From assembly GCA_010015675.1 (NCBI GenBank), contig ML976997.1:34029-98028 (forward strand): 64,000 bases of DNA. Direction: 5' to 3'. Under the pieces are notes generated by a model that saw only the letters and a program-made list of their open reading frames with translations, did not search any database and had not been told where the DNA came from. The DNA comes from Byssothecium circinans. Lineage: Eukaryota > Ascomycota > Dothideomycetes > Pleosporales > Massarinaceae. Of this stretch, positions 32,552 through 42,825 are shown in pieces (the stretch's first letter is position 1; every line of letters begins with the position of its first letter). Made by a program: the position numbers and the translations under genes.

Positions 32552-33663
32552 ATGATCAGCGATTACCAAACCTACAGGCTGGGAAACTTCAAACTCAAGT
32601 CTGGAGGAGAAATTCCTGATGCGTTCATTGCTTACAAGACGCTTGGAGATCCTTCTCTTCCTGCAGTGATCTACCCAACGTGGTACTCCGGATGTGGGTG
32701 TCTGCTATCGAACTACGTGTCGCTTGAAGACTGCTGATATGATTTACAGCAATATATGACAATCTTTGGCTCACAGGCTCCGATAAGACGCTTAACCCAT
32801 CCAACTACTTCATAATCATTCCGGCGCTCTTCGGTAATGGTCAGTCATCTTCGCCATCGAACACACCTGATCTGCGGCCCTTTCCAGAAGTGCTCTTTTA
32901 CGACAACGTGCGTGCCCAGTACGAGCTTGTGACGAAGCATCTCGGTATCAAACACGCGCGGGCTGTCCTAGGGTGGAGCATGGGTGCCGGCCAGACCTTC
33001 CAGTGGGCGACACAGTATCCAGATTTCATGGACCTGGTAGCGCCATTCTGCGGAAGTGCAAAGACGAGCGTGCATAATCAAGCCATGTTGGAAGGCGTCA
33101 AATCGGCTCTGTATGCGGCAAAGGGAACGAGTTCGGGCGGTGTCGCGAAACCGGAGGTCAGGGCCACGGGTTCAGAGTATGTGCGCTTTACGGAAGAGAC
33201 CACGAGCAATGGACTGAAGGCGCTGGGTCGTGTGTATTCTGGATGGGGATTCAGCCAAGCTTTCTATCGCGAAAGGTTGTACAAAAAGGTCCTTGGCTTC
33301 AAGGACATTGACGATTTCATGGTGAACTTCTGGGAAGCCTGGGCGTGCTCAAAGAATCCGGAAAACATGCTGGTGATGGCACATACCTGGCAAGCTGGTG
33401 ATTGCTCGGATCAGGAACCCTACAATGGCGATTTCAACAAGGCCATGCAAGGCATCAAAGCAAAGGCGCTCGTGCTGCCCGCAAAAACGGATCTTTATTT
33501 TCCACCGGAGGATTCGGAGATCGAAGTGCAAGCCATGCGACCGGGTATCGGAGAGCTGAGAGTATTTCCAAGCATATGGGGGCATTGGGCGGGCGGGCCG
33601 GGAGACAGCAAGGACGATGTGAAGTGGCTCGATGATCAACTGCGCGAGTTCTTCTCAGAGTAG
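32552..33663 (+). CDS. Homoserine acetyltransferase-family alpha/beta hydrolase
   Basis: Exons 32552-32693 and 32750-33663 with a 56-nt intron (donor GTGGGT, acceptor TACAG), 351 residues. Joining gives YPTWYSGSIYDNLWLTGSDKTLNPSNYF, a family hallmark. The nucleophile elbow is GWSMGAGQ (Ser of GxSxG), the acid is likely the Asp of PAKTDLYFPPEDSE, and the His is in GHWAGG near the C-terminus. The frame has no ATG before 32552. The length and GWSMG signature fit the fungal branch annotated as homoserine O-acetyltransferase family, which is often distinct from the true Met2 enzyme, so acyl transfer to homoserine is not established. It ends only 25 bp from the convergent 2H phosphoesterase gene. 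Confidence 0.9.
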
Positions 33664-33688
33664 CAGTGCTCCTCAACAAGAAATGATC

Positions 33689-34522
33689 TCATTCTTCCTT
33701 TCCCAGCTTAATGGCCCCCACAATCTTGAAGCGGTCGTGGAAGCCTTTACGCTCGATTACATAAACTTGATCAACATACCAATCTATTGTTGGCTGAGAC
33801 ATGGTGAACCCAGAGACGTGCTTTGTGATTTCGCTCGCCAGGCTCTGTGCGCCGGCATCGCTGTGTGCCTGGCCAATGGACAGATGAGGAGTGTATGGTC
33901 TCTTATCCGCATCACACTCGGAGAATTCGTTTTGCAGCACTGCTTGGAGCTCTCTCACCAAATGCGTTGAAGGTCCTAACCAGACCGTCTTGCTCCTTTT
34001 GCTATGTGAAAAGATCCCCGGTGGATCTGCCGAGAGCGATAGGTGAAACGGCTCAACATGTCTGACAGCTTCCTTAATACGGCGCTGTATGTCTTGTTTG
34101 AGAGCGGGTGACTCTGAGCCCTGTGCTAGGTCGACTTGTGGTTCAGACGGTGACGCAAGGAAGGGGTAGATGAGGTTGATATGTGGTGGCCAACGCTTGA
34201 AATGCTTGTCGTGCTCGCGTCGGATGGCTTCAATGGGGGCGGACACTGCAGGTGGCAGGAGCAGTGCAAGGGCACTCTTGTGGGAGAGGTGTGAAGCGAG
34301 CTGGCCGGCCATCGAACTGTCGTGAACGTTTACATTCACGTGCACCTTCACGATGCCGCGTTGGTGTTGGTGTCGGTGCTGAGCGACCCCTGTGCTGTGG
34401 CTAAAAGTCAGTGGCTGAATCACGTGCACGGCCCTTCGGCGCGCTGTTGCACCAGAGACAGCGACCACTTCCGACTTCCTCTCCTCTACCACAGTCACCT
34501 CCGCTGCCGGTCGCGTCGCCAT
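33689..34522 (-). CDS. 2H phosphoesterase (2'-5' RNA ligase-like)
   Basis: Single frame from ATG 34522 to stop at 33689, 277 residues. Two His-x-Ser/Thr-like motifs of the 2H superfamily are visible: PPHINLIYPF at about 112 and TPHLSIGQ at about 213, each on a strand of the bilobed fold; FHLSLSA lies between. Members hydrolyse 2'-5' or 2',3'-cyclic phosphodiester bonds in RNA or ADP-ribose derivatives. The domain seems to begin near MAGQLASHLSHKSALALLLPP (about residue 71), so the first 70 residues (Arg/His-rich) may be leader or contain an unrecognised intron. The start is 140 bp from the divergent PAP1 start; an RNA-end enzyme next to poly(A) polymerase is suggestive but could be chance. 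Ends 25 bp from its convergent neighbour. Confidence 0.82.
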   Translation of the reverse strand: MATRPAAEVTVVEERKSEVVAVSGATARRRAVHVIQPLTFSHSTGVAQHRHQHQRGIVKVHVNVNVHDSSMAGQLASHLSHKSALALLLPPAVSAPIEAIRREHDKHFKRWPPHINLIYPFLASPSEPQVDLAQGSESPALKQDIQRRIKEAVRHVEPFHLSLSADPPGIFSHSKRSKTVWLGPSTHLVRELQAVLQNEFSECDADKRPYTPHLSIGQAHSDAGAQSLASEITKHVSGFTMSQPTIDWYVDQVYVIERKGFHDRFKIVGAIKLGKEE

Positions 34523-34662
34523 GTGGGAGTGCTAGACACGCCCTATAACGCCCCCCACGATAAGTCCCCGACTCTCCCGCTCTCTCTACCATCAGCCCGG
34601 CATTGCGTTCTCCGCAGCACCCCCGAGCGGCGCAACAATCACCGCAGACGGCGCCACCCACG
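34523..34662. promoter_or_regulatory. 140-bp divergent promoter of 2H phosphoesterase and PAP1
   Basis: The only space between the start codons of the two genes, pyrimidine-rich on the plus strand with CCTATAA (34540s). Leaders must overlap or be very short, implying shared control (inference). Confidence 0.55.
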
Positions 34663-36696
34663 ATGGCCGAACAGTCCACGAAGCAGTGGGGCCTCACCAG
34701 ATCCATATCGACTACGCCACCCCAAGAAAAAGACCTCAAGCTCACTGACGAGCTTGTCGCGTACCTGAAAGTGCGCGAAAACTTCGAGACACCTGAAGGC
34801 ATCGAGAGGAGGTATGTCGCGAGCCCTCTGCTCTTCTTCCTCATAAGCTCCCCACTAACAATGCACAGGAAGCAGGTCATTGACCATGTCACCAAGGTCA
34901 CCAAGGCATTCATCGCCCATGTAGGCCAGCAGCAGAGGCTCGCGCCCGACGTCGTGTCCAAGCTCGGAGGCAAGGTCGTTACGTTTGGCAGCTACGCTCT
35001 CGGTGCGTACGGCCCAACATCCGACATCGATACCTGCATCCTTGCGCCGCGCAATGTCTCTCGCGAGGACTTCTTCCGCACCTTCCCGCACATGTTCCGC
35101 GACATGTCTGATCCGGCTGAGATCACCGAGTTCGTCGAGGTCCCCGATGCCTTTGTGCCGATTATCAAGATGGAATACCGCGGCGTCAGCATAGACTTGC
35201 TCTTTGCCTCGCTGCCTTCGCAAGCCACAATTCCAGATGATCTCGATTACCGCGACGTTTTGATTCTGCGTGGGCTGGACGAAGTCGGCAGTCGAACCGT
35301 GAACGGTCCGCGCGTGGTCAAGGAGCTCTTGGATGCCATACCCGAACACAAGTCATTCCGATACGCCCTGCGCACAATCAAGCTATGGTCAAATATGCGT
35401 GGCATATACGGCGCCGTCTTCGGCTATCCTGGAGGCATTGCATGGGCCATCATGGTTGCCCGGATAGCCCAGCTCTTCCCCAATGCCTGTGGCGCTACCA
35501 TTGTTTGCAAGTTCTTCAACTTGATACAGAAGTGGGAGTGGCCGCGCCCCATCATGCTGAACAACCTCGTTGGAGGAACTGAGGCGCAGAAGGTCCCGAT
35601 GCCCCAATGGAACCCAACCCAGAACCGCGGCGATCGAGCACATATCATGCCCGTCATCACGCCTGCCTACCCCCAGATGTGCTCTACTCATTTGATCACA
35701 CGGACAACGTTCGATGTGATCATCAACGAGTGCCAGCGTGCTTCGAATATCGTGGCGAGAATTCAGGAACGGCGGACAACCTGGGATGAACTGTTTGAGC
35801 GGCACACCTTCTTCACAAAGGACCACAAGGTCTATCTCAGCGTCATCGCCACTAGCCTAACCAAGGATGCGGATGAGAAGTTCAAAGGGTGGGTCCAGTC
35901 CAAGATCAGCAGGCTAGCAAAGAACATCGAGGAGGGCGATTACAACGAAGATTTGCAGCCACTGAAAAAGGCGCGCCCATACATGAAGTCCTTCGATCGT
36001 GTACATCGCTGCGCTAACCAGGATGAGATTGAACGAGTCAAACAAGGTGTTCTGGACTTTTGGATCAAGAAAGACGACCTCCCTAAGAGCGGCGAGCCTT
36101 CCACTGATGGTGGTTCAAGCCTCGTCTACACCTCCACCTTCTACATCGGTCTCACGCTGCCCGAAGGTAAGTCTCTGTTCGCTTGAAGACGACAGCGCCG
36201 CGCTAACACCAATAGATTCCAAGTCATTGGACATATCTCATCCCGTGTCGACGTTCAAGCACCAGGTCGAGAACAGCGAAGTCAACAAGAACTTTGACCC
36301 TACGCAAATGTTCTGTCGCGTCGTGCACACTCGTCAGTAAGTAAAGTCAGCCCTAGCTATTATGCATCGCTAACTTGTGTAGTGTCAATCTGCCCGATGA
36401 TGTCTTTGTCGAAGGTGAAACAAAGCCAACGAAGCCCCCCAAAGACAGGGATAGGCGCCGGAGGAAGGACAGGACGAACGGCAGCTCTGCCAAGTCCAGG
36501 AAGCGCCACATCGAAGAGACTGAGCCAGAAGTGCGTAGTTCGCGTCCTGCGAAAACCTCACGACAATTCTGAACGCCATGAGGCGTGAACATGCTCTCAT
36601 ACTGACTTTGTGCTAATCTAGGACAGTTCGGCACCTCCCAAGAAGCGGGTCTCCAACATTTCCCCTCAGGGCATGCCTACTCCAACCCTGGCATAG
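34663..36696 (+). CDS. PAP1: Nuclear poly(A) polymerase
   Basis: Exons 34663-34811, 34869-36166, 36216-36336, 36383-36530 and 36622-36696 (1791 nt, 596 residues). The first intron (34812-34868) is 57 nt and stop-free, so it can be mistaken for coding. The nucleotidyltransferase core shows FGSYALGAYGPTSDIDTCIL (Gly-Ser helix and the two catalytic Asp) and VSIDLLFA (third Asp), then the central domain (NMRGIYGAVFGYPGGIAWAI) and RNA-binding domain ending KHQVENSEV...MFCRVVHTRHVNLPDDVFVEGE. The C-terminus is Lys/Arg-rich (DRDRRRRKDR, PPKKRV), probably nuclear localisation. PAP1 adds poly(A) tails to cleaved pre-mRNA with the cleavage/polyadenylation factor. The last intron is optional in my model: unspliced, the protein would end at 36572. 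Confidence 0.95.
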
Positions 36697-37914
36697 GTTT
36701 CCTCGCATTTCGTTTTGAGCAACTCCGAGCATACCATGCCCCCTTTTTCGTTAACAACACCCAAGCTTCAGGGCTCTTCACAACATTCCCTTCCCAGCCC
36801 CGGTTCCGTCCAGCCACCACAAGATCGAGCATAGCACTAGCTAGACCACCCTGACCCGGCAAGACCAAGCTATAATTCCTCCATCATAGTGGCCGGGGCC
36901 CGCCGAGGCGCCGAGCCATGGACAGCATCGGGCAGCCTTTGCAATCAGAAAACAGAAAAAAAATCTGGAAAACGGCAGCTTCATCGCGCCATCGAAAAAT
37001 CCTGACAACCACAGAAACCGACAACACAAAAAAAATTGGTACGAACCCCACCACGCTCGCGCGACTTCACCATCAAGCATTGGTTCCCTATGTTACCCAC
37101 CTTGGTATGGATGGGATTGGCAGGTCATAGGTAGGGTGTTTTGGCGTTTACATTGAAAGGGGGAGCATGCATTGGGTGGGTGTGAAGTGCAAAATTGGCC
37201 TGGCGTTATCAAGAGAGAGTCTACAGATCAGTCAGTTTTCTTTGTCACAGCATGGATGGGCAAATGGATGGGCGGAATGTGTTGCTCTTTGCTTATTTGG
37301 AGGGTCTCCGTGGGACGGCTCACCCTACTGGCAGACTCCGTCATGTGAATAGTCTTGAGAGCAGACAAACAATCCACTACATTAAAAAAATCACGAGTTA
37401 TTGTGCGGTGAAGCTAGAATACTGCGGCCTTCTTTGTGTTAATGAAGGATCACCTCGCACCTGCTGCTTCACTCCAGATATGTAGCTTCCCCGCACTAGA
37501 TAGTTTAGAGGTGAGGGGAAGGTTTCCTCAAATGTGATAAATGCTGTAAAGTCCCCAGTTTCCTATTTTAGTTCTGTTGCAGACAACTAGGTAGGTTCCT
37601 AACATTTTCACTTCATCTTATGACTATGTAACTTCGTAGAGAGATGCTATGTCGCCGTCATCTTCCCCATACAAGCTCAGCTAGGCCTACAGCCCTAGCA
37701 TGCAGCAACCTCCCGGCTTCTCCATCGGCTCCCCGCAGCTACACATAGTCGTATCGGAGAGTGTTCCTTTCATTGTAGCTCGCCCACCTTTGTATATCAT
37801 GTTTATCGAGCTTTGGTCTTTTCCGACGTTTCCTCCACCCATTTCACGTCTCCCCCTCTTTCTTGATACTCCGCGCAGTTGCAAACCCACTATCTGAAGA
37901 TACTATCCCACACC
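36697..37914. other. Intergenic, no supported gene
   Basis: 1.2 kb between PAP1 and the cupin gene. Short overlapping frames on both strands, with an A-rich patch near 36950-37035. No motifs. Confidence 0.5.
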
Positions 37915-38552
37915 ATGGACGACGAAGCCCGGCAAGCTCTCGCCAGCATGACAATGCCCCGACGCGCCATCAACTTCGTTCCCGCGAAAGAAGGCGAGAT
38001 CCTAAAGCTCGGCCACATCACATGTAGGATCATGGAAGATGGCTCACGAACAGGTGCGCTTCAATCTCTTCCCACCCTATCCAATTACACCACGCAGACA
38101 GCACAGCACTTCAAAAACAAAAACAAAAAAAAAAACCCCTAATCCGCCCTCCCCTCCCTCCAGACAACCGCCTCGGCTCCGCCGAATTCACCGTCCCCGC
38201 AAAAACCAGCGGCCCGCCCGCGCACTGGCACGAAATGCACGACGAAACCTTCCTCGTCACCCAGGGCACGGTCCGCTTTCACGCGCCCGACGGGCAAACC
38301 ATCGATGCGCAAACGGGCGACTACGTCACTGTGCCTATCCGCGCACCGCACACTTTCTCCAACCCGTTCGACGTCGAGGCTAAGTTCTTCAATACGTATA
38401 CGCCGGCGTTCTATATCGATTATTTCAAGATGATGGCGGAGGTGAGCAGGAGCGATGAGAGGATGAGCAAGGAGAAGAATTTGGAGATTATGAGTCGGTT
38501 TGCGACGATGCCGGCGAGGCCGATGTTGGAGGAGATGGCGAAGGGGGAGTAG
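37915..38552 (+). CDS. Cupin-2 domain protein
   Basis: Exons 37915-38053 and 38164-38552, 110-nt intron, 175 residues. Cupin motif 1 is GPPAHWHEMHDETFLVTQG (HxH and Glu metal ligands) and motif 2 is GDYVTVPIRAPHTFSNP (the last His). This single-domain beta barrel usually binds a transition metal; fungal relatives are annotated only as cupin or quercetinase-like. No signal peptide. The intron is A-rich then pyrimidine-rich (a run of A around 38113-38135, then CCCTCCCTCCAG), and the joined frame DGSRTDNRLGSAEF is smooth. The 3' end of the gene turns G-rich. Function is unassigned. Confidence 0.9.
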
Positions 38553-39026
38553 GGGATGAAGATGAGGGAGGGAAGGGAGAGTTGTTGTATTCCACGAGCA
38601 TGACATTTGACGTTATTAGGAATATGGTAGGAAATCAGGGCGTGCCAGCGATTCGCCAGCAAGTTGAGCGAAGCAAAATGCAATGCATCTATTTCTTTGG
38701 TCTGCCCATGTCCTATGATGCACCCCCCTGTACTCCGTACATATGTATGTAGGCTTGAACGATAGATACCATTTAAAATGACAGCCAGAGAAGGTCACAG
38801 CTTCTTCGAAACACTACAGAAAATGCGAGGCAGGAATGTTTATTGTATCAAGGATGACGACACCGCCTATTTCATGAATTGAGCGCTCTGTGCCTGATTT
38901 CTGATTGGCTGGTTGGCATTGCTACTGCGAGGGCTGAGAAACCCAAGGGCGACAAGCCACATCACCAACCTTCGACGGAGAGCCTGATATTAGACCAAAT
39001 GGAACTAACGGTTCCAAAATAAAGGC
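38553..39026. other. Intergenic, no gene seen
   Basis: 3' flank of the cupin gene up to the tRNA terminator. Frames here are antisense shadows. Confidence 0.5.
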
Positions 39027-39032
39027 AAAAAA
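39027..39032 (-). terminator. RNA polymerase III T6 terminator of tRNA-Asp
   Basis: A run of six A on the plus strand (TTTTTT on the transcribed strand) starts 7 nt beyond the tRNA 3' end, the usual Pol III stop. Confidence 0.8.
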
Positions 39033-39038
39033 GAATGA

Positions 39039-39132
39039 CTCTCCGACGGGGAATCGAACCCCGGTCTCCCGCGCTTGTTAGATAGATATCTATCATGACA
39101 AGCGGAAATCATGACCACTAGACCATCGAAGA
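39039..39132 (-). tRNA. tRNA-Asp (GUC) with 22-nt intron
   Basis: On the minus strand, TCTTCGA (39132-39126) pairs with TCGGAGA (39046-39040) as the 7-bp acceptor stem, with G73 at 39039. The T arm CGGGG-TTCGATT-CCCCG is perfect. The anticodon stem TCCGC/GCGGG encloses the loop TTGTCAC once a 22-nt intron (39074-39095) after position 37 is removed; the anticodon is GTC (39097-39099). Mature length is 72 nt plus G73 inclusive of the standard count, as expected for tRNA-Asp. The intron contains the 14-nt perfect palindrome GATAGATATCTATC, and its AACAAG can pair with the CUUGU of the anticodon arm, as in normal pre-tRNA folding. Confidence 0.93.
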
Positions 39133-39956
39133 TATTCGCTTCTGAAGCGGATGGTACTTGTTGTGTGGAGGATTTGCAATTTACAACAATTATATAGTAG
39201 TAAAATATAATCAAGGCTCAGCATTAGATGAAGGGCTGGTGTTGTTGCGCACATCTAAAGTGGCTCATTTTTACAGCACATGTGATTTGCCGCAACCGGC
39301 GGACCCGTGCACTGAGGGGTAAATCAACTACCGTTACGCCACGCCTCGGAACGTGGCGGAGTTACTCGTTGCAGACAACCTTTCGAACCTTGGAAGCGCG
39401 AACTTTCCTTAGATGTCAATACGACTACTCTCTTGTAAGTTCAAGCCAGCTCTTCTAGCGTACATACATAGCCTGGGTATATGCTCTTATGGCAAAGTCA
39501 AATCATTCCGCTCACAGTATACTAAATATACAGCAAGTCAAGAAACACAAATCACTCTGTACAGTACATTTGAATTCCCGTACACTCTGCATAAAACACG
39601 GCAAATGCTTGCAAGATGCGTGACGGGAGGCCTGAAGGTTTCATACGCGTTCTTCTTGAGAGCGGGGAAGAGGATGTTATTAAACGGCAAATCGACGCGG
39701 CGACAAACTTAATCGAAATGCCAATTTGATGGTATTTGAAATGGGATCCTAGTATCTGTCTATTTATGCCGCGTGTCCAACAGGCGCGCTGTACCGCTGG
39801 TATCCAACAAACCGCTGAGCCACTAGTATCCAACAAACTCCAATGAAATGCATCCGCAGGTATCATGCATGCCCAAAATTTGTAAACAAAAAGCGCCACC
39901 AATGCCCTCCTTGTGGCGAAAGGCACATCACGCCTTCTAGACTGATGGGTCGCCTC
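39133..39956. other. tRNA 5' flank and intergenic DNA
   Basis: No protein gene is seen. On the minus strand TGGCGTAACGGTAG (39341-39328) is a perfect Pol III A-box with tRNA-like surroundings but no good B-box or cloverleaf, so it is probably a decayed tRNA or tRNA-derived repeat. Confidence 0.4.
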
Positions 39957-40625
39957 TCAATGCCCAGTGCGAAGCGATGTGACCACCACCAAAGCTAACA
40001 GTGCGGCAATGACCAACAGCATCGTTGACACGATGATGGCAGCGACGAAGCGCTCAACCGTGAAGCGTACATCATCTGCCTGCGCATGTTCCACGCCCGC
40101 CTCTTCATCGGCTTCTGTAGAAACGGAATGGGAAGGTATATGTCGAATCAGCGTGTCGCGAAATGACTCCCTCACCGCGACGTGGTACGAGGGAGGTGCC
40201 TCGGTCGGGTAAGGGTACAAATGCGCGAGGGGAACATCGCCATCATTCTCGGGTACGGCGTCGGTATAGGGTATGAAAGTGTGTACTTGACTAGGCGGGA
40301 TCTCAGACGTGGAGCGCTGCCGCGGTGTTGATGCTGGTGCGGCTAATGAGATGAAGGGAACTTCGTCTTCTCCTCCGCCATCGTACTCGTCATTCGTAGG
40401 CTCGTCGCGGTAAGTTCTTAGCGGCTGTGCGGCAAGATCATGGGCAGCCGAGGGTAGCGGTTTCGCAGTTGAAGCGCGGCTTGATGGTGTGGACGTGGGT
40501 ACTGGCGATGGGCTTCGCGAAGGGGTGGGCGAGTCTCGGTAGCGTTCTTGGGCGTGGTCCTAGGCTTCATGTCAGTCACACAGTTTCAACACCTGGCAGG
40601 CAGATGTAGCGATACACACCTCCAT
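39957..40625 (-). CDS. Tail-anchored single-pass membrane protein, unknown role
   Basis: Exon 2 (40559-39957) is open for 201 codons but has no good internal ATG; the start is supplied by a tiny exon 1, ATGGAG (40625-40620), across a 60-nt intron with donor GTGTGT, branch CTGAC and acceptor CCTAG. The 202-residue product begins MEDHAQERYRDSPTPSRSPS. Residues 1-170 are disordered, Ser/Pro/Asp-rich, with PPSQ and PPSY (the latter a PY-like motif, EAPPSYHVAV). A single hydrophobic helix near the C-terminus (FVAAIIVSTMLLVIAALLALVVV) is followed by only seven residues, the layout of a tail-anchored protein with its bulk in the cytosol. No enzyme motif. I infer a role as an adaptor or membrane-bound scaffold at most. 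Confidence 0.75.
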
Positions 40626-41637
40626 TATCCTCCCTTCTCTTCCGGTGTGTGTGCAGGTCGAAAACGAGCGTGGGGGGTATTGTATGCAAATACTGGCTGC
40701 ACGAAGGACGGGGTGCTGCTGGTAAGCCTGCTCGTTAGTGGCAGAGTGTGGTAAACATTAGTTGGAGGATTACGAAGGCAGCAGCAGTGAGCCACATGTG
40801 CAGCATGTCCTTGAAACCGCACTGGGGCAGTCATGGCCATGGCGGCTGGCCCGCGTCCGGCAAGGTCGGACCAGATGCGTGAGAGTGAGAGTGAGTGACG
40901 TCTGCACTGTGGTGGGAGGATGCTTGCGGAAACTGTGGCTGGGGCGACTTTCGTGCTTCCGGACCCGCGCGCTAGCACCGGCACCAGCAACACCACACAG
41001 GCTGTGGGCCAGGGTGCCAGCTTTCGGTGACTATTCTATCTGTGTACTTCCCGCCTTCGTGGAAATACATCTTTCCTGCTCAAAGACACGAGAGAAATAG
41101 TTGCCCGTGCTCAATGCCTTCAAAAACGCGTGCAATGGCCCCTCACAGCCACACACGAGCGCGGGATGAACACCAGGGTTCCTGACACTCCAGTCGGTCG
41201 CACAATCGTCCCCAACCTCGTTTCATATCAAAACTCGCGAGTGGAACCTGGTCTGGTATGGTGTGACTATTATTGTCCTGGTGACCCACACACAAACGTT
41301 TACTGTGGATCCCGCGTGACCATGTACTGTGCTTCGTGGGCAGTAGATCAGTACCAGAAGTTAATGCCCAGGTGGATACTTTGCGGATGGTGACCGTCGA
41401 GGAATCACAGCATGAAGAAGTCCACTATTGGTAATTAGACATTATTGTTGCTGCTTGCATCCCAACTGATAATATATACAGTAGAAGTCGGGAGAGCGTA
41501 GCTGGGCTTCTACACATGGCCGTACAAAAGTGCGTTGTGCATCGCGTCCGTGAAGTCGTCGGCAAGCCAGTGCCGTGCTGCTAGATGCGTATATATGTTT
41601 CCGCTATAAACGCCAAAATACCTCCACAACCATACGA
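40626..41637. other. Intergenic, no supported gene
   Basis: Promoter side of the tail-anchored gene and 3' flank of the rhodopsin-domain gene. Frames of about 110-120 codons on both strands overlap and lack motifs. Confidence 0.5.
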
Positions 41638-42825
41638 TCATCGTGAGTCCCTGGGCAATTGCGGCAACGGTTTGGGTTGCCCAGCAGCTACCTTCACGTT
41701 GATGACCTTGCCCACGCCAACCTGGGCGCGCTCCATTGATATCCGTTCGTCCCAGGCCGCATTTGATGTCACTGACGGGGCCTTCTTCAAGTCATCGCCT
41801 TGTGCTTTGGCCATTGGAGTGAGCCCAATGACACTCTCGTGGTCGGTGTCGAATGTTGTATCCCCTGCTCGCTTCCCACTACTTCGTATTGTGATCTTTT
41901 CGCGCACATCTGTGGCTATCTTGCGGAAGAGTGGGCGTAGGATAGCTGACGATGCAGCAATGATTCCCGTTCCGGGCTCGGCGGTTGCCCAAATCACAGC
42001 GTTGATAGAGTCGGCTACAGTCATTGTCAGTAACAGTATGCAAGATACAACGGAGACGTAGACGTACTTGTGGGACCATCTCGAAACTGAAGCCCCTTCA
42101 GGTACACCATTCGCATGATACTAGATATTGACCCAATAGCAGCGAACGCCATAACAATACCAACCGAGATCTTGGATGCTCGATTCATGTCGCTCTCGAG
42201 GAGGATACATATCGGTATCAAGGTGAAGATCCAGTCTGCAATGACGTTGATAACACCGTACAGATATCCGGTGGCAAGAGTGAAACCAGGAGGGAGACAT
42301 CGTTTGGATCCGAGTAAGCTATCTCCAAGACGGGCAGGGTTGCCGCACACAAAGATCTGCGTGCAAAAGTAGAAGAACCCATACACGGCAGAGATGGTGA
42401 GGATAGTCTTGAAGAGTTGCCGTTGCCATGGCTTGGTGAGAAGGCGCAGGAAGAAAAGCCCCAAGGAAATTTTCAAGACCGTAGTGGTTAGGACATAGAA
42501 GACTTCGCTCAGTTGTATAAACTTTAATAGGTCAGTGATAGAAACGCGAGGTAGTGGACTGAAGGCTTACCACAATGCTTTGCACAAGTTGAGCGCTGTT
42601 GAACTGCTGATGTTTCAGAGCGCCAACCGTAACCACCAGGATGAAAGCACAATAGCAGGTGAAGAGAAGAAGAGTAACGACCATGGTTGCATCGTCCCAT
42701 CCAGGCGACTTGGTAATAGCCAGCCTCACCCACATCCGAAGACCAACGGTAATCCACGAGAATATGAAGAGGAAAATGATAAGAGCGAAGAAGACCTCCC
42801 CTAGAGTTCTAGCATCCTGATGCAT
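41638..42825 (-). CDS. Rhodopsin-domain (PTH11-like) integral membrane protein
   Basis: Three exons: 42825-42571, 42521-42068 and 42014-41638, introns of 49 and 53 nt, 361 residues. Hydrophobic helices are spread over the first ~270 residues, starting EVFFALIIFLFIFSWITVGLRMWVRL, then DDATMVVTLLLFTCYCAFILVV, SEVFYVLTTTVLKISLGLFFLRL, and ICILLESDMNRASKISVGIVMAFAAIG, the usual landmark of the fungal rhodopsin domain family (seven helices). The join RDGPTTDSINAVIWATAEPGTGIIAAS is the last helix. The cytosolic tail is Lys/Ser/Asp-rich. The family is large in plant-associated ascomycetes and is discussed as GPCR-like; ligands are unknown. The second acceptor is AAAG rather than CAG/TAG, but the phase and residues fit. 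Confidence 0.9.
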
